Assembly: GCA_037783415.1 (NCBI GenBank) | Contig: JAZGTN010000017.1 | Coordinates: forward strand, 2,238,501-2,302,500 | DNA length: 64,000 nucleotides | Source: Leptasterias polaris | Lineage: Eukaryota; Echinodermata; Asteroidea; Forcipulatida; Asteriidae | Direction of reading: 5' to 3' | Part shown: positions 36,501 through 47,430 of the stretch, in pieces | Position numbering within the stretch: the stretch's first letter is position 1 | How the letters are laid out: the number at the start of each line of letters is the position of its first letter | Translations under genes and position numbers: made by a program | Notes under the pieces: generated by a model | Databases searched by the model: none | Told to the model about the DNA's origin: nothing | The model's input: only the letters and a program-made list of their open reading frames with translations

Positions 36501-38227
36501 ATGGATAAAAACACAATCAATATAATTTTGAAGCCCTGATCTTCTTTCGTGTCCATCATATATCTGCTTTTCAAATGTTTGGTAAGGATTGGGCACAGCT
36601 CACAGCCTTCCTGTTTGCTGCCATCAGGTCTTCAAGGCAGCACTGCTGCTCAAGGGCTGGGCATCGTAGAAGGTGTGTCATAGATCGGGGTGATGTGCCA
36701 CATATGCAATTGGTGTCATCATCGTCGGTGTATCCCCAATTCTTCAAGTTTGCCTTGCATTGCCCCACCCCTATACGTAGTCTATTGACGGACATCCATG
36801 TTCTCCAATCCTGCCCACATGTATGTCCGGGGGTTACTATTCTTTAGTTGAGAGGGGCAGCTTCTTGTGATGGTGGCTGTCGATGTGCCTCTTCTCCCAC
36901 AGTGCAAGTTTGGCCACCTCGGGGGACTCTGTCAGAGTGGTTCAACCGAGTGAAGAAAGCTCCTCCTTGGCCGGCATCTGGGAGCTGGTTGGTAGGCATG
37001 ACATGGATGGCAAAATGTCTTTGGTTTGTCTGAGGCGCTCAGTACTGCTGGTTTCTAATGAACTCAAGACACAGTGGGGCTTGAGGAGCATGCGCCATTG
37101 GGACATGTGGCTCCACATCTGTCATTTGGACATAGGTGGTGCGCAAGTTGAAGTCGTCGATCGATGAAAATGACAACGAAAGCAGCAATATGTAAACTGT
37201 TTCTTTAAATTGTTTTCATAAAAACATGATTAAAAATACAGAGAATGTATACGGTGCTCTACAAAGAATACAGCGCCTCACAATACACAACAGAATTAAA
37301 CAAAAAGAAATGAAGAAAATACAACACAAACAAACATAGGCTGGGAAATAGGTCGAGTTTTGAGTTGGAGCTTGAAGGTCCAAGTACATGTAGATGCCGC
37401 TTCCCTGATAGCACATTGCAGCTTCTTCCACAATTTTGGGGCAACAACAAAAGAATGAACTGTCCCCAGCCTTCCTTTGGGAGCACGGAACAATCAGCCG
37501 GGTGACATCAGAAGAGGAGCGAAGACACCTGCAACCTCCAGGCCCATATGTAGGCCTATTGAATTTAAAGGTGAGATTGTCAGAAATGTAACTTGGAGAT
37601 TGCAGTTGGAAGGATTTCGTTTTCACAGGCTTGTTGTATGGTGCTTATTGAAGACTTGAAAATGTGACAACATTTACTCCAGCTCTAAAAGCAATAATTT
37701 ACTTTCACATTGTATCAATCGCTGATATGCACTCTAATAACTCGCTGGTCAGATTAGACCTGGAGTCTGGGTCCCATGCGGACTGACCCATTTCTGGGTC
37801 AGTATGACCAGAGACCGGTGTCAAAATAACCCAGAAGTGGGACCAAACTGACGCAGAATTCCGGTGAACACCATTTTTTTAAACCAGTTTTCGAGAAGAC
37901 TAACCATGAAATAGGTCAAGTCCCCTGGGACCCTGGTCAACTCCTGACCCTAAAGAGTGTGGCCACAATGCACAGAACTGAAAAACTTATGTACACATAT
38001 CTAGTGTGGTATGAACTCACTCTCACTTACCTGAGCTGACTGTAAATGCTGGAATGAACGGGCTGGCCATACTTATTGGTGCCTACTTCATCCGTGTAAA
38101 CCCACACACCTCCTATGTCATCCTTCTGTTCATAGACGACCACCTTGAACACATCAGGCTTAGCAACTAGATATCTTGCAGCACACAGACCCGCAGGTCC
38201 GCCACCAATAACTGCAACTGTTATCAT
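33521..38227 (-). CDS. Flavin-containing monooxygenase (GS-OX-like), copy A
   Basis: Four minus-strand exons, 38227-38031, 36495-36354, 35082-34946 and 34340-33521, encode 431 residues. The family uses FAD and NADPH to oxygenate nitrogen or sulfur in small molecules. Visible motifs are the FAD-binding GGGPAG at 8-13 with the ribose-binding E33, the FMO signature F-x-G-xxx-H-xxx-Y at 175-185, NADPH-binding GAGFSG at 200-205, and CTGY at 266-269. Length fits the GS-OX-like/insect-type FMOs (about 430-460 residues). It has no membrane anchor, unlike vertebrate FMOs. Position 203 is Phe where relatives, including copy B, have Asn. The substrate is unknown. A 5' UTR exon near 38940-38960 is possible. 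The frame is intact. Confidence 0.9.
35585..36205. mobile_element. Foldback element in FMO-A intron 2
   Basis: About 35590-35815 is the imperfect reverse complement of about 35985-36205: GAGGAAGGGAAATGACCAAT against TTTGTCATTTCCCTTCCTC, and ACATCTGATAACATCATTCT against AGAATGATGTCACGAGATGT. Arms are about 220 bp around a 170-bp centre. It is absent from the matching intron of copy B, so it is a post-duplication insertion. Confidence 0.7.
36571..37170 (-). pseudogene. LINE reverse-transcriptase 3' fragment in FMO-A intron 1
   Basis: The minus strand at 36795-36571 encodes SVNRLRIGVGQCKANLKNWG, then CICGTSPRSMTHLLRCPALE. The NRLR.G.G.C pattern followed by C.CG......H...CP is the usual ending of many non-LTR reverse transcriptases. 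Upstream to about 37170 are frame-shifted remnants (AKLALWEKRHIDSHHHKK). It is unrelated in sequence to the split LINE at 24.6/29.8 kb. Confidence 0.7.
37200..37680. repeat. Retroelement-like A-rich tail sequence
   Basis: TTCATAAAAACATGATTAAA and an A-rich stretch in FMO-A intron 1 follow the LINE fragment. It resembles untranslated tails of retroelements. No gene is called from the short minus-strand frames here. Confidence 0.35.
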
Positions 38228-38369
38228 GATGTTTGGATTGACTGTTTCTGTTTGAAAAACACAAATTTCAGAGGTTTAAAGTAATCACTTCTTTATAAAG
38301 AAACATTTGTTTGAAAAGAATACACATACAAAACAATAAAAATAATTTGATTTATATGATGTAATGCAT

Positions 38370-38650
38370 AAACCAGCGGCATCAAGCTCTCTTGTTTCGA
38401 ATCAGCGTGTGGGTTCGAGTCCCGATTGTGACACTCGTGCCCTTAAGCCAGACACTTAACCATTATTGCTGCGTCACTTCAGATGGGACGTAAAGCCAAA
38501 CATGTAGTTCCTGTGTAAATGCACGTAAAAGAACCCAGTGCAGTTGTACAAAAGAAAATGTGTTCGCCCTGATGTTCATGGCTTGAAGTTGATTGGCTGC
38601 ATATTGCACCACAGCAAACACCTTGTAAACCATACTGGTTCTGTGTAGGA
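38370..38650 (+). repeat. tRNA-Leu/Ser-like SINE
   Basis: GGGTTCGAGTCCCGATTGTG (B box) is followed by TTAAGCCAGACACTTAACCA, GATGGGACGTAAAGCC, AAAAGAACCCAGTGCA and GATTGGCTGCATATTGCACC. The same ordered blocks recur at 49270-49500 and 51760-52330. It lies just upstream of FMO-A exon 1. Confidence 0.7.
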
Positions 38651-39111
38651 AAATGATTCAGAGAGCTTGACCACAGAAAGAGGGGCTAGATATTGTTCAT
38701 CAAGTTTCTCGGTGAAATTTTCAAATGTTGTAACTAAGATAGGGAGTTCAGCGAAAAACATAAACACAGCGATCCTATCTAGTATCTGGGAGCATGGGGA
38801 ATTGGGTAGCAAACTTCATATTATTTCCAAAATTCCAATAGTTCCCTTTGCTAAAATTCCGCACTGAGTTGATTTTTAAAGAGATAAAAGGTGTCTTAAT
38901 TCTTACAACAGAAAACCCTTAAAATAGGAAGAAAATAAAGCATTGCAAAACATACCTATAGTTGTTTGAATTTGGGGCGTACGTCAGAGAGATTGTAATG
39001 ATCAACTACCGATGGAGCCTGCCTTCTTTACTATGCCGATGGAAGTTGCTGCTATAAATTGCCTCGATTGCAAGTACCCTTTGGCCACCTTGTTGGGCTG
39101 TTATACACATA

Positions 39112-39667
39112 TATCAATTGTAATCCCGGTCCTGGGGGACCCAGACTAGTGGGGACTTGGCCAGGGATGTAAAAATGGCTTGGCGTCATAGTCCCTGCCA
39201 TGCCCCGCTACTGCCCGGCTGGGGCGGGGCACTTGTTTTTGTACATCCCCCGCACGATCCCGGCCCAGGCATGCGGGGCACTTATAACAACCCCCGCATG
39301 ATCCCGGCCCCCGCATGCGGGGCATTTGTCACAACCCCCGCACGATCCCGGGCCGACCGACATGCAGGGCATTTGTCACAACCACAAAACGATCCGCTAT
39401 TGTCCCGGTAGGGCGGGGAAACAAATGGTACAACCTTGGCAAAGTCCCCGCCATTTTCCCGGTAGGGCGGGGAAACAAATTGTACAACCTCGGCAAAGAC
39501 CCCGCTATTGTCCCGGTAGGGCTGGGAAACAAATTGTACAACCAGGGCAAAAACCCCGCTATTGTCCAGGCTAGCGGGGCACGTTTTTTTGCACATCCCC
39601 GTCTATGTCCCGGCTACCTCTGCCAAAGTCCCGGGTCCCCCAGGGCCAGGAGGACTACAATTGATAC
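39112..39667. mobile_element. GC-rich inverted-repeat element with 54-bp tandem units
   Basis: The left end TATCAATTGTAATCCCGG... CCTGGGGGACCC is mirrored at the right (GGGTCCCCCAGGG... GACTACAATTGATA). Between them are tandem units starting CCCGGTAGGGCGGGGAAACA at 39404, 39458 and 39512 (54-bp period), plus ~45-bp units with GCATGCGGGGCA upstream. Weaker inverted similarity extends to about 39075 and 39800 (CCACCTTGTTGGGCTGTTAT versus AACAGCCCAACCCCAGCAAG). GC content is far above the surroundings. Confidence 0.65.
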
Positions 39668-39835
39668 GTGCATTATGGCCATCTAGTTTTAACATCGGTC
39701 TATCATTTGCCAATACAATGACGACTATGAATGATAAGACAGATGTTATTAAAAGAGAGCCATAACAGCCCAACCCCAGCAAGGTGGGCTACCTTTGACT
39801 TTACGAACATATGAGACAGACATGCTTTTTGCAAT

Positions 39836-40610
39836 AAAATGAAGTAATGTCACGATCTGTACCAGATTTGAATATATGCTGTACCATCGGTAGACCTTCA
39901 AAAATTACATTACATGTAAAACAGGTAATTCTTCTCAAATTTATGAAATATAAAAAGATTAATTATTTGATTCAAGAATTAGTCAAGATTGACAAAGTTC
40001 AGTGCCATTTATTTAATCATTAATGCCATTAATAAAATGAGGTAATGTCATGTTATCTGTACCAGATTTAAAGGCACTGTACACGTTTGGTAATTACTCA
40101 AAATATATAGGCCTATTATTAGCATAAAAACTTACTTGGTAACAAGCAACGGAGGGCTGTTGATAGTATAAAACAGTGTGAGAAACGACTCCCTCTGAAA
40201 TAACGTAGTTTTTGAGAAAGAGGTAATTTCTCACTGGCCAGAAGCCTTTTATCTGAAAGCACACTAATTTGTACAACAAGGGTGTTTTTTCTTTCATCAT
40301 TTTCTTGCAACTTCAATGACCAATTGAGCTCAAATTTTCACAGGCTTGTTATTTTATGCATATTATGTTGGGATACACCAAGTGAGAATACTGGTCTTTG
40401 ACAATTACAAAACGTGTTCAGTGCCTTTAAAGGTGGAATACATGCTGTACCATCGGTAGACCTTCAAAATAAAAAATTGCATCAAAAAAGGTAATTCTTC
40501 TCAAGTTTATGAAATATTATAAAAATAATGATTAATTGTTATATGTTTGATTCAAGAATTAGTCAAATTTGACAAAGTTCAGTGCCATATATTATTAATC
40601 ATTATATAAA
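39836..40610 (+). repeat. ~200-bp tandem duplication interrupted by a MITE
   Basis: AATGAAGTAATGTCACGATC, ATGCTGTACCATCGGTAGAC and GAATTAGTCAAGATTGACAA form one unit (39836-40035). A second unit begins at 40036, is broken at 40068 by the MITE, and resumes at about 40431 with the same ATGCTGTACCATCGGTAGAC. The first unit serves as an approximate empty site. Confidence 0.8.
40068..40430 (+). mobile_element. MITE, AAAGGCACTG family
   Basis: The ends TTAAAGGCACTGTACACGTT and ACGTGTTCAGTGCCTTTAA form terminal inverted repeats of about 25 bp. The interior closely matches copies at 45358 and 52954. Comparison with the uninterrupted unit at 39836-40035 places the insertion at an AGATTT site. Confidence 0.9.
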
Positions 40611-40635
40611 ACTAGCGAGAAATGGCGTCGCAAAA

Positions 40636-40715
40636 ATCTCAGTCCGACACCTAGTTAGTATTAATTAGTATAAATTTTAATACTAATTAATACTAACTAG
40701 GAGTCGGACTGAGAT
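40636..40715. repeat. 80-bp foldback, near-perfect arms
   Basis: ATCTCAGTCCGAC and CTAGTTAGTATTAATTAGTA are complemented exactly after a short AATTTT-type loop; only two internal bases are unpaired. It is AT-rich in the middle with GC-rich ends. It could be a tiny MITE; no transcript evidence is available. Confidence 0.8.
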
Positions 40716-41985
40716 ATTATATTATAATCACGACACAAACATTGAATAAGTCAAGCACCAAGCAGAATGTCACCCAAAATGCGAAGCCCTGCCCTGACTG
40801 ACCAGGTTTGCATCAACAATAAGAAAAACATTTACGGACACACAAACAGCCAGGTCATCATCCTTCCAAAAGAGGAAGTCCAGAGTATTGGCACTAAATG
40901 GGGTTACTTGTCAGATTGTACTTTAACTTTTGTAAACTTAAAGCCACCACTTACCAGTGAACTTCTCTTAAAACAAGCTTTTCATTGATATAATACTAAA
41001 TTGTGTATTGTAGAACAGTAGAGGTAGGAAGGTATGTATGTGGAGTTCCTGTCCCGGGCCGGTGGTGTGATGAAAAAATGAAAAACAACCCGAACTAAAA
41101 CCTCCATGGGATGCTAAATAAAAGTTTAAACTTAACAATAACAACGCAACATTTTGTTTACAAACTGACACTGACACTGACAGTGACAGTCACAGTGCAG
41201 TGTAGAGAGACGGCGGTCCCTTGTCTCACTTTCCGTAAATTTCTATGTTTTAATTCGTATTGATATACGGAGATGTTTACCTTAAGGTTCGATTTGTCTT
41301 TTCTACGATGGTAAAACCGAAGGTTATTCACAGAATTCTACCTCCATGTTCACAGGTTGATGACAACTTTACGACGACGTTACGCCGTGCTGGGCGTCGC
41401 CATTTTAGAGAACGAACTCGAATGACATGTTTATTCATAAGTGAACGACACGTGATCGTCATTTGCCTAGGGGTGCTTATTTCTTGTCAGTTTCTCAGTC
41501 AGAACCTCCTGCAATTTTATAATAATTAATTGTGTAAGAAATTATGATAAAATTTCTGTTATTAAATTATTTACCTGTTTTTCCCAAGCGCGCGAAATTT
41601 ATATGACGTGGCAGACTTTGAGCCAATGAAATCACAGTTAGCTGCTGCTCTTCAAAAGCAGGGGGATCAGGGGATCAGGGGATCAGTTTTTCATCTGAGC
41701 TAGCTGTGGTCGTCGTGTTCAACACAGTTGCAGCCTGCTAAAGTGCCAACGTAAACTGTTTGCACCTAACATAACAAGTTGGTGTAATTTAATGTATTAA
41801 CTGAGTCATTTGCACTCAAACTGATTGCTTTATTTAAAATAATTTCATTAACTGGACTTGAAATAGTAGTGAAACCGATATGTTTAAATCTTAATAAAAA
41901 TGATGAACTTTTAAATTTAGCCGTCATTTTCCATATCATTTTTATCAGCAACAAATATTTGTTTCAGTCATGTCAGTTTGTGCTT
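40716..41985. other. No recognised gene between the FMO copies
   Basis: Short frames only. Notable are a GACACTGACACTGACAGTGA run near 41166 and GGGGATCAGGGGATCAGGGG near 41662. No protein is recognised. Confidence 0.4.
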
Positions 41986-42490
41986 TGCGTATACTTGTTC
42001 CGCCCCAACTTGACAATCGCACCAACTATAGTTGGGACTGTCCCAACTTGAGTGTATACAGTTGGGGCATCCCAACTATAGTTGGGATAGTACAGGGTAC
42101 CAGCGGAGTTCTGGTTGTGTGTGTGAAGTGTGTGACAAGACTGAAATCAGCACTCTAATTTAGTGCTGACTTCAATTAATTAAGAAAAATCCTATGCCAG
42201 CACTATATTTGAAAAAAACAAAAATTGAGACAGTGGGAGCTCCCCGCCTCACTCCCCCCCCCCCCCCCCCCCGACCGCATGTCACGTGCACAGTCCCCAT
42301 ACGATCGAGCCACTGACACCACTACCTCCATGCTGACTCTGTATCGTTTCTGCGGAGGCTATCCTGTTGAGTTCTATGGGCGATCCCAATTACAGTTGGG
42401 ACGCCCCAACTTGAACACTCAAGTTGGGACCGGTCCCAACTATAGTTGGGACAATTGTCAAGTTGGGACGGAACATACTCATGGACGATT
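41986..42490. mobile_element. MITE with palindromic AACTATAGTT subterminal repeats
   Basis: The left ~105 bp (GTTCCGCCCCAACTTGACAA ... CCCAACTATAGTTGGGAT) is the imperfect reverse complement of the right ~105 bp (about 42385-42490). Within each arm, CCAACTATAGTTGG is itself a perfect palindrome and CCCAACTTGA half-sites repeat. The centre holds a poly-C run (about 42256-42272). This end structure parallels the larger elements at 23-30 kb with a different sequence. Confidence 0.7.
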
Positions 42491-42566
42491 AGGCTAGATT
42501 TTCTGAGTGTCTTGACTTGTTTATGGAATGCTTGATACAGTGTGCTAAATTAGTTACTATCATTGC

Positions 42567-43706
42567 CGGTCCTACTAAAAGCCGACAACACGCCGACAAC
42601 GCCGACAACAAGTCAGAATGCCGACAACACGCCGACAACAAGTTTTAAATACCTTAAATACAGCAAATAAACCAAGGATTTATTAGAAATATGTGTACTA
42701 TGTAATATTAACCAAAATGCAATGGCATAACTTCACGAGAAGTCTGAATTTTTAACCAGGAAAAAACCCGAACTTACACGGAGTGCGGTCGGACGCCATC
42801 TTGGCCTAAAACCGTGCTTCGACCATTCCATTATGATACGGGTAAGATGGAATTAGCACTTACAAAACAACAGAGGGCGGGCGTCATGTGAAGACCTTCA
42901 CTCTGTGGGTGCACTACTCTAAATCGACCACCCACAACTTATTTTTAATTATAACGTTTTGGGGGTCATGCAACTAATAGAGTGTGTAATTATAAGAACT
43001 TATCACAACCTGGGGGTTCTGGGTTTCAGGTTTTGAGGAGATTTGATAAATTTGGGCTTTAAAGTTGGTCCTATTTAGCTTGGGAATTGGAGGAGTGCCT
43101 CATGAAAACTGGCGGCAAGTCGGTTTGGGAAAAAACACATTTTCGGGGGTGTTTTTTTCTTGGGTAATTAGCAAAAATTCCAAACGGCTGACCTGCCAAA
43201 AATTGAAAAGAAATCTGAAGTTTAGTGGTCTGAAAATATATTTGATTGGTTTTCAAGAGGCTGAGAGACTTTTAACTATTTTTTGAGAATTTTTGAATAT
43301 TTAGCATTTATCATTGTTTGCTATGGGAGTCTATTTAGAGGGGTGAAACCCTGTGTACAGCTAGCTAAACAGCACATGACACAGGGATGACGCCCGCCCT
43401 CTGTTGTTTTGTAAGTGCTAAATCCATTACCCGTATCATAATGGAATGGTCGAAGCACGGTTTTTAGGCCAAGATGGCGTCCGACCGCACTCCGTGTAAG
43501 TTCGGTTTTTTTCCTGGTTAAAAATTCAGACTTCTCGTGAAGTTATGCCATTGCATTTTGGTTAATATTACATAGTACACATATTTCTAATAAATCCTTG
43601 GTTTATTTGCTGTATTTAAGGTATTTAAAACTTGTTGTCGGCGTGTTGTCGGCACTCTGACTTGTTGTCGGCGTTGTCGGCGTGTTGTCGGCTTTTAGTA
43701 GGACCC
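42567..43706. mobile_element. 1140-bp TIR element with 8-bp target duplication
   Basis: Inverted repeats of about 320 bp start CGGTCCTACTAAAAGCCGAC at the left and end with the complement GTCGGCTTTTAGTAGGACCC. Both arms begin with short direct repeats of GCCGACAACA. The octamer ATCATTGC flanks the element exactly (42559-42566 and 43707-43714). The 490-bp centre has no recognisable gene, so it is non-autonomous. An 8-bp duplication is usual for hAT and some other superfamilies, but the ends do not settle which. Confidence 0.9.
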
Positions 43707-43714
43707 ATCATTGC

Positions 43715-45357
43715 TGCTACGAACTAATATCAGATAATTGGGGTGGACAGTCACAACTTATGAGGTGTAATCAATTCAGAAAAGGGAAAAGTACACGCAA
43801 GAAAGCGCTGCGCACTTCTCTTAGCCAATGATAGCCTTTCACGTGTGCACGTTTCATCATTGATGGCGACCATTGCAAGGGGTCAAATAACCAATGAGTA
43901 GGGTCAGAGGAGTATACTGTACCAGTAGAGGGTCTGCTGTGATGTGCGTATGATATAGCCATTTAGACAGGAGTGGGCAAAATTGCAGTGAGAGATACCT
44001 TATCGGGGCTTACCGCCAAATGCTGTGCTTGCGATCACCATCCTTCACTGAGAGCAAGCGCAAAATTTCTGTGCTAGCTGTGTAAGTGAAGAATGCCTAG
44101 TTACAAGAAGTACGCAAGGCCAAGGGCACTAGCAAAAATTCCCTTCTAAGTCATGAAATACGCTTGACGCAAGCACGAATTTCCCTGCTTCCATAAGCGC
44201 AGATTCTTTGCCTACGGTAAGCAGAGCCATGATTCCCCATGAAATTGGGCCCGGGTCGAGAGTGTCAAGAGGACTCTGCCAGAGTCAGCTTGGAGCTAAG
44301 AGGAGTTGAATACGGAAGCATCAGCGGTAGGGTCATAATATACTAATGACCCGGTAAACTACTTTAGAAAACAATTTAAACCTATACTAAGTATGCTCAC
44401 AAGGAAAGACCAAAAGAAAGTCATTTCAAATAAGTATATTTTTATCAGTACTTTGATGATTAAATAAAGACACATAAATATTTTTTAAAACCTTGAAAGA
44501 TTCCAAAATGTTATACAAGAAAAATTAATTAAAATAAAATCCCCCAGGAAAAAGTTACAATAAACTGTTTTTTGGTAATATATTATGTAAACTTTTAAAA
44601 TAGGGAGGGGGAATCCTTTTTCTGATCTTTTTATTTATGTTGTTAAATTAAATTTCTTTATTTTCCTACAAATTATTTTTAACTTGAAGTATGACTTTTT
44701 AAGGGTAACTCACAAGTGTATTAAACAAATTTGTTTTTGGTAATTGTAGAGCATGTAAATGGTTAAAAAGCACCTTTTTCCCTGATCTTTTTATTTATAT
44801 TGTTAAAATATAATAATTTATTTTCGTACAAATTATTTTCAATTTCAAGCAAGTCTTTTTAAGGGCATCTCACCAATGTATTTATGAATGCCAACATAAA
44901 ACTAAACTAAAAGAAAGTAGTACGATTAATTTAGTCACTGGAAATAGGTAAATTATGCAGTAAAATAGTATCTAAAATTATTAGCAAGGAACTATTACAA
45001 GGTGCTGTGGCACATTCAGCAGCCACTGCCAGAAACACAGAGCAAACCCCTTCTTGTGTGGGTACTGTGTTCTTTTACGGCATTTCACAGTAACACACTG
45101 GACACCAACAGTTACGCCCCATCCAGGCTGGTCCCATCCGAACAACAAAGCAATAATGGTTGAAGGTATTATACAGGATTGGTAGAGCTGACAAAACAGT
45201 CGTAGACAGTGTTCATGTTTTGTGTGATCAACCATAAATTATACATGAAAGAACAAACCTGTGTAAATTTGGGCTGGATCCATTGTGGGAGTCGGGAGAA
45301 AATACTGAAAAACAATGAACAACTTTCAGCTTGTAAACATAATGTCCTTAAAGGTAC
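43715..45357. other. No recognised gene
   Basis: This contains a relative of the GAAATTGGGCCC MITE end (44190-44255) and two diverged copies of an AT-rich ~170-bp segment (CTGATCTTTTTATTTATGTT near 44620 and CTGATCTTTTTATTTATATT near 44783, each followed by CAAATTATTTT and CTTTTTAAGGG). No coding exon is seen. Confidence 0.45.
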
Positions 45358-45726
45358 TGTACACGTTTGGTAATTACTCAAAATATATATTATTAGCATA
45401 AAAACTTACTTGGTAACGAGCAACGGAGAGCTGTTGATGGTATAAAACATTGTGAGAAACGACTCCCTCTGAAGTAACGTAGTTTTTGAGAAAGAGGTAA
45501 TTTCTCACTAAAATAATAAAAGACTTCTGGCCAGAAGCCTTTTATTCCTATCTGAAAGCACACTAATTTGTACAACAAGGGTGTTTTTTCTTTCATCATT
45601 TTCTTGCAACTTCAATGACCAATTGAGCCCAAATGTTCACAGGCTTGTTATTTTATGCATATGTTGGGATACACCAAGTGAGAATACTGGTCTTTGACAA
45701 TTACAGAACGTGTCCAGTGCCTTTAA
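45358..45726 (+). mobile_element. MITE, AAAGGCACTG family
   Basis: The ends TTAAAGGTACTGTACACGTT and ACGTGTCCAGTGCCTTTAA flank a 369-bp element. The interior includes GACTTCTGGCCAGAAGCC, a short internal palindrome shared with the copies at 40068 and 52954. Confidence 0.9.
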
Positions 45727-45949
45727 TTTTGGTTGCAACAACCAAAATCAGCTGTCGCCGTGCTTTTTTAGAAGGTTTTCAGATACAGTTTTCCTGAATA
45801 TGACTTCATTTTACAGGGAAATAATTCACAGAAAAAATAATGGTTCTAGTATAGGCCTAATCAGAAAGCTTTCAGACTAAAATTAATCAATGTTTTTTAA
45901 AAATCTTTACCAATCCTGTACAACGCCTTTATAAGTGTCTTGCTTACAG

Positions 45950-46060
45950 ACATAAGTGTCAAGATCGGGACTCGATTCCACACTCCGCTGGTCAGAAGCA
46001 ACAAAGCTCGAGTCCAATGCGCTTTACCTCTCTCGGTCATGACACACCATGATGGTGGAG
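45950..46060 (-). repeat. tRNA-Leu/Ser-like SINE head
   Basis: The minus strand reads TGACCGAGAGAGGTAAAGCG, a long variable-arm-like segment, and GAATCGAGTCCCGATC (B box). It is the tRNA-like head of the SINE family also seen at 38370 and 49270. Confidence 0.6.
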
Positions 46061-46486
46061 TCAATCAGCAGGCTTTACATTAAGTAGTAGAACTTGTAAG
46101 GTTAATACAGTATTAGCTTGTTCATAGGGTAAATAAATTAACATCATCATCGTTCAATATACACACACACCAATAGGCCTGTAACCTTTACAATGTTATC
46201 AAGTTTGGAAGTCTCAATAAAACCATTGGACAGGAATGCAATTTGTGATTTGCAGGCATCATATTTGGCCCTTAGAAAAAAGTAGAACAATTCTATCGAG
46301 TAGAAGATTTGCATACATAATTATGGTTCAGGCTTTTAATAGACTTTTCAGGCTGTTTAATAACAACTTTACTGATTTCTTTTTGGGGCCACAAAAAATG
46401 GGGAAGCAAACTTCAGTAGGAAGAATATCATGCTTGGATATAACTAAGAGAGGTTTGCGGTAACACCATGTTAAAATCTCTTTTGA

Positions 46487-46570
46487 ATAACTGTTGGTTC
46501 TGAAAAGAACCGGTAGTTTAACGACTCAACGTTTCGATCAGTATGCTCTGATCGTCTTCAGGAGAAAGAT
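46487..46570 (-). repeat. Dispersed hairpin repeat, second copy
   Basis: GGTTCTGAAAAGAACCGG and GATCAGTATGCTCTGATC are two local hairpins. The block matches 4555-4640 in order and spacing. Stem bases partly co-vary between the copies (GATCAG/CTGATC here, GGTC in the other). Confidence 0.55.
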
Positions 46571-47430
46571 TTGGATTTGCTGTGAATTTTGCACACATTC
46601 AAACATAGGCCTATACATGATTTACACTAATAATGCAGTGAACGATTTCCCTTGTGTGGCAAAGCAAAATGCTACACAAAAGGTCTCACTTGCTTCTCAA
46701 TAGTAGCATGCAGTGTGCACAAAACATGTTTAGTCTAAATATTTCGCTATGCAAAAAAAGCTAGACAAACTAGAATAATAACTTCCAAAGCTGACATTTG
46801 TATAGCGCCCTCTCTTTGTTGGTACTGTTTAGTCTTGTGTTTTTTAAGTTTTTTTTTCTCCACAAAATTGCTGCTTTTGTGTTCAGTTACACGTAGAAAT
46901 AAAGAGTTTTGTTTTCCTTGAATAATTATTCCCAAAGCTGGCTGTAACATTGGTAATCAGAATAAGCAGTACTGACATTGGGGGCTTCAGATAATCACAA
47001 CTTTGGCATTATTTCAGATAATTGCTCTCAGATGATTAGGCCTACTTCTGGTACAAACTTAATACATGATTTCTCACCAGATTGAAAACTAATCTGTTTT
47101 CAAGATAATTGTCAATTCCGATATTACTTGACCTTTAAGGATAAGTCACAATCCAGATAATGAGGGTTGTGATGTAACGAGGATGACTCCTTCACTTTCC
47201 CAATACAAAGGTTTTGCAACGACTTAAAAATCTCATCAAAAATAAAAATTCTTGTCATGTGAATTGGTGAAATGGCTGTAACATTGCTTCCATATTTTCA
47301 GTTTTGGAGCTGGAAGTAACAAACTACAGAATGTGTCACTAAAAGCACATTGCCTGAAGGATTTCAAGTTTTAACAATTTGGCTTTGCATATAATTAATT
47401 ACAACCAGCTACACAGAATACATTTTATAC
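46571..47430. other. 3' flank of FMO copy B
   Basis: No gene is seen. The segment at about 47200-47340 resembles 33290-33400 downstream of FMO-A (GACTTAAAAATCTCATCAAA, TTTTCAGTTTTGGAGC). Confidence 0.5.

Noticed and set aside
39157..39686. Repetitive frames over 100 codons on both strands
   Set aside because: They are translations of GC-rich 54-bp tandem repeats within an inverted-repeat element.
46530..46575. Hammerhead ribozyme on the minus strand (CTGAAGA ... CGAAAC)
   Set aside because: The CUGANGA and GAAA pieces are present, but stem II does not pair at the required positions next to the core without an extra base. The second copy at 4572 does not preserve the core.
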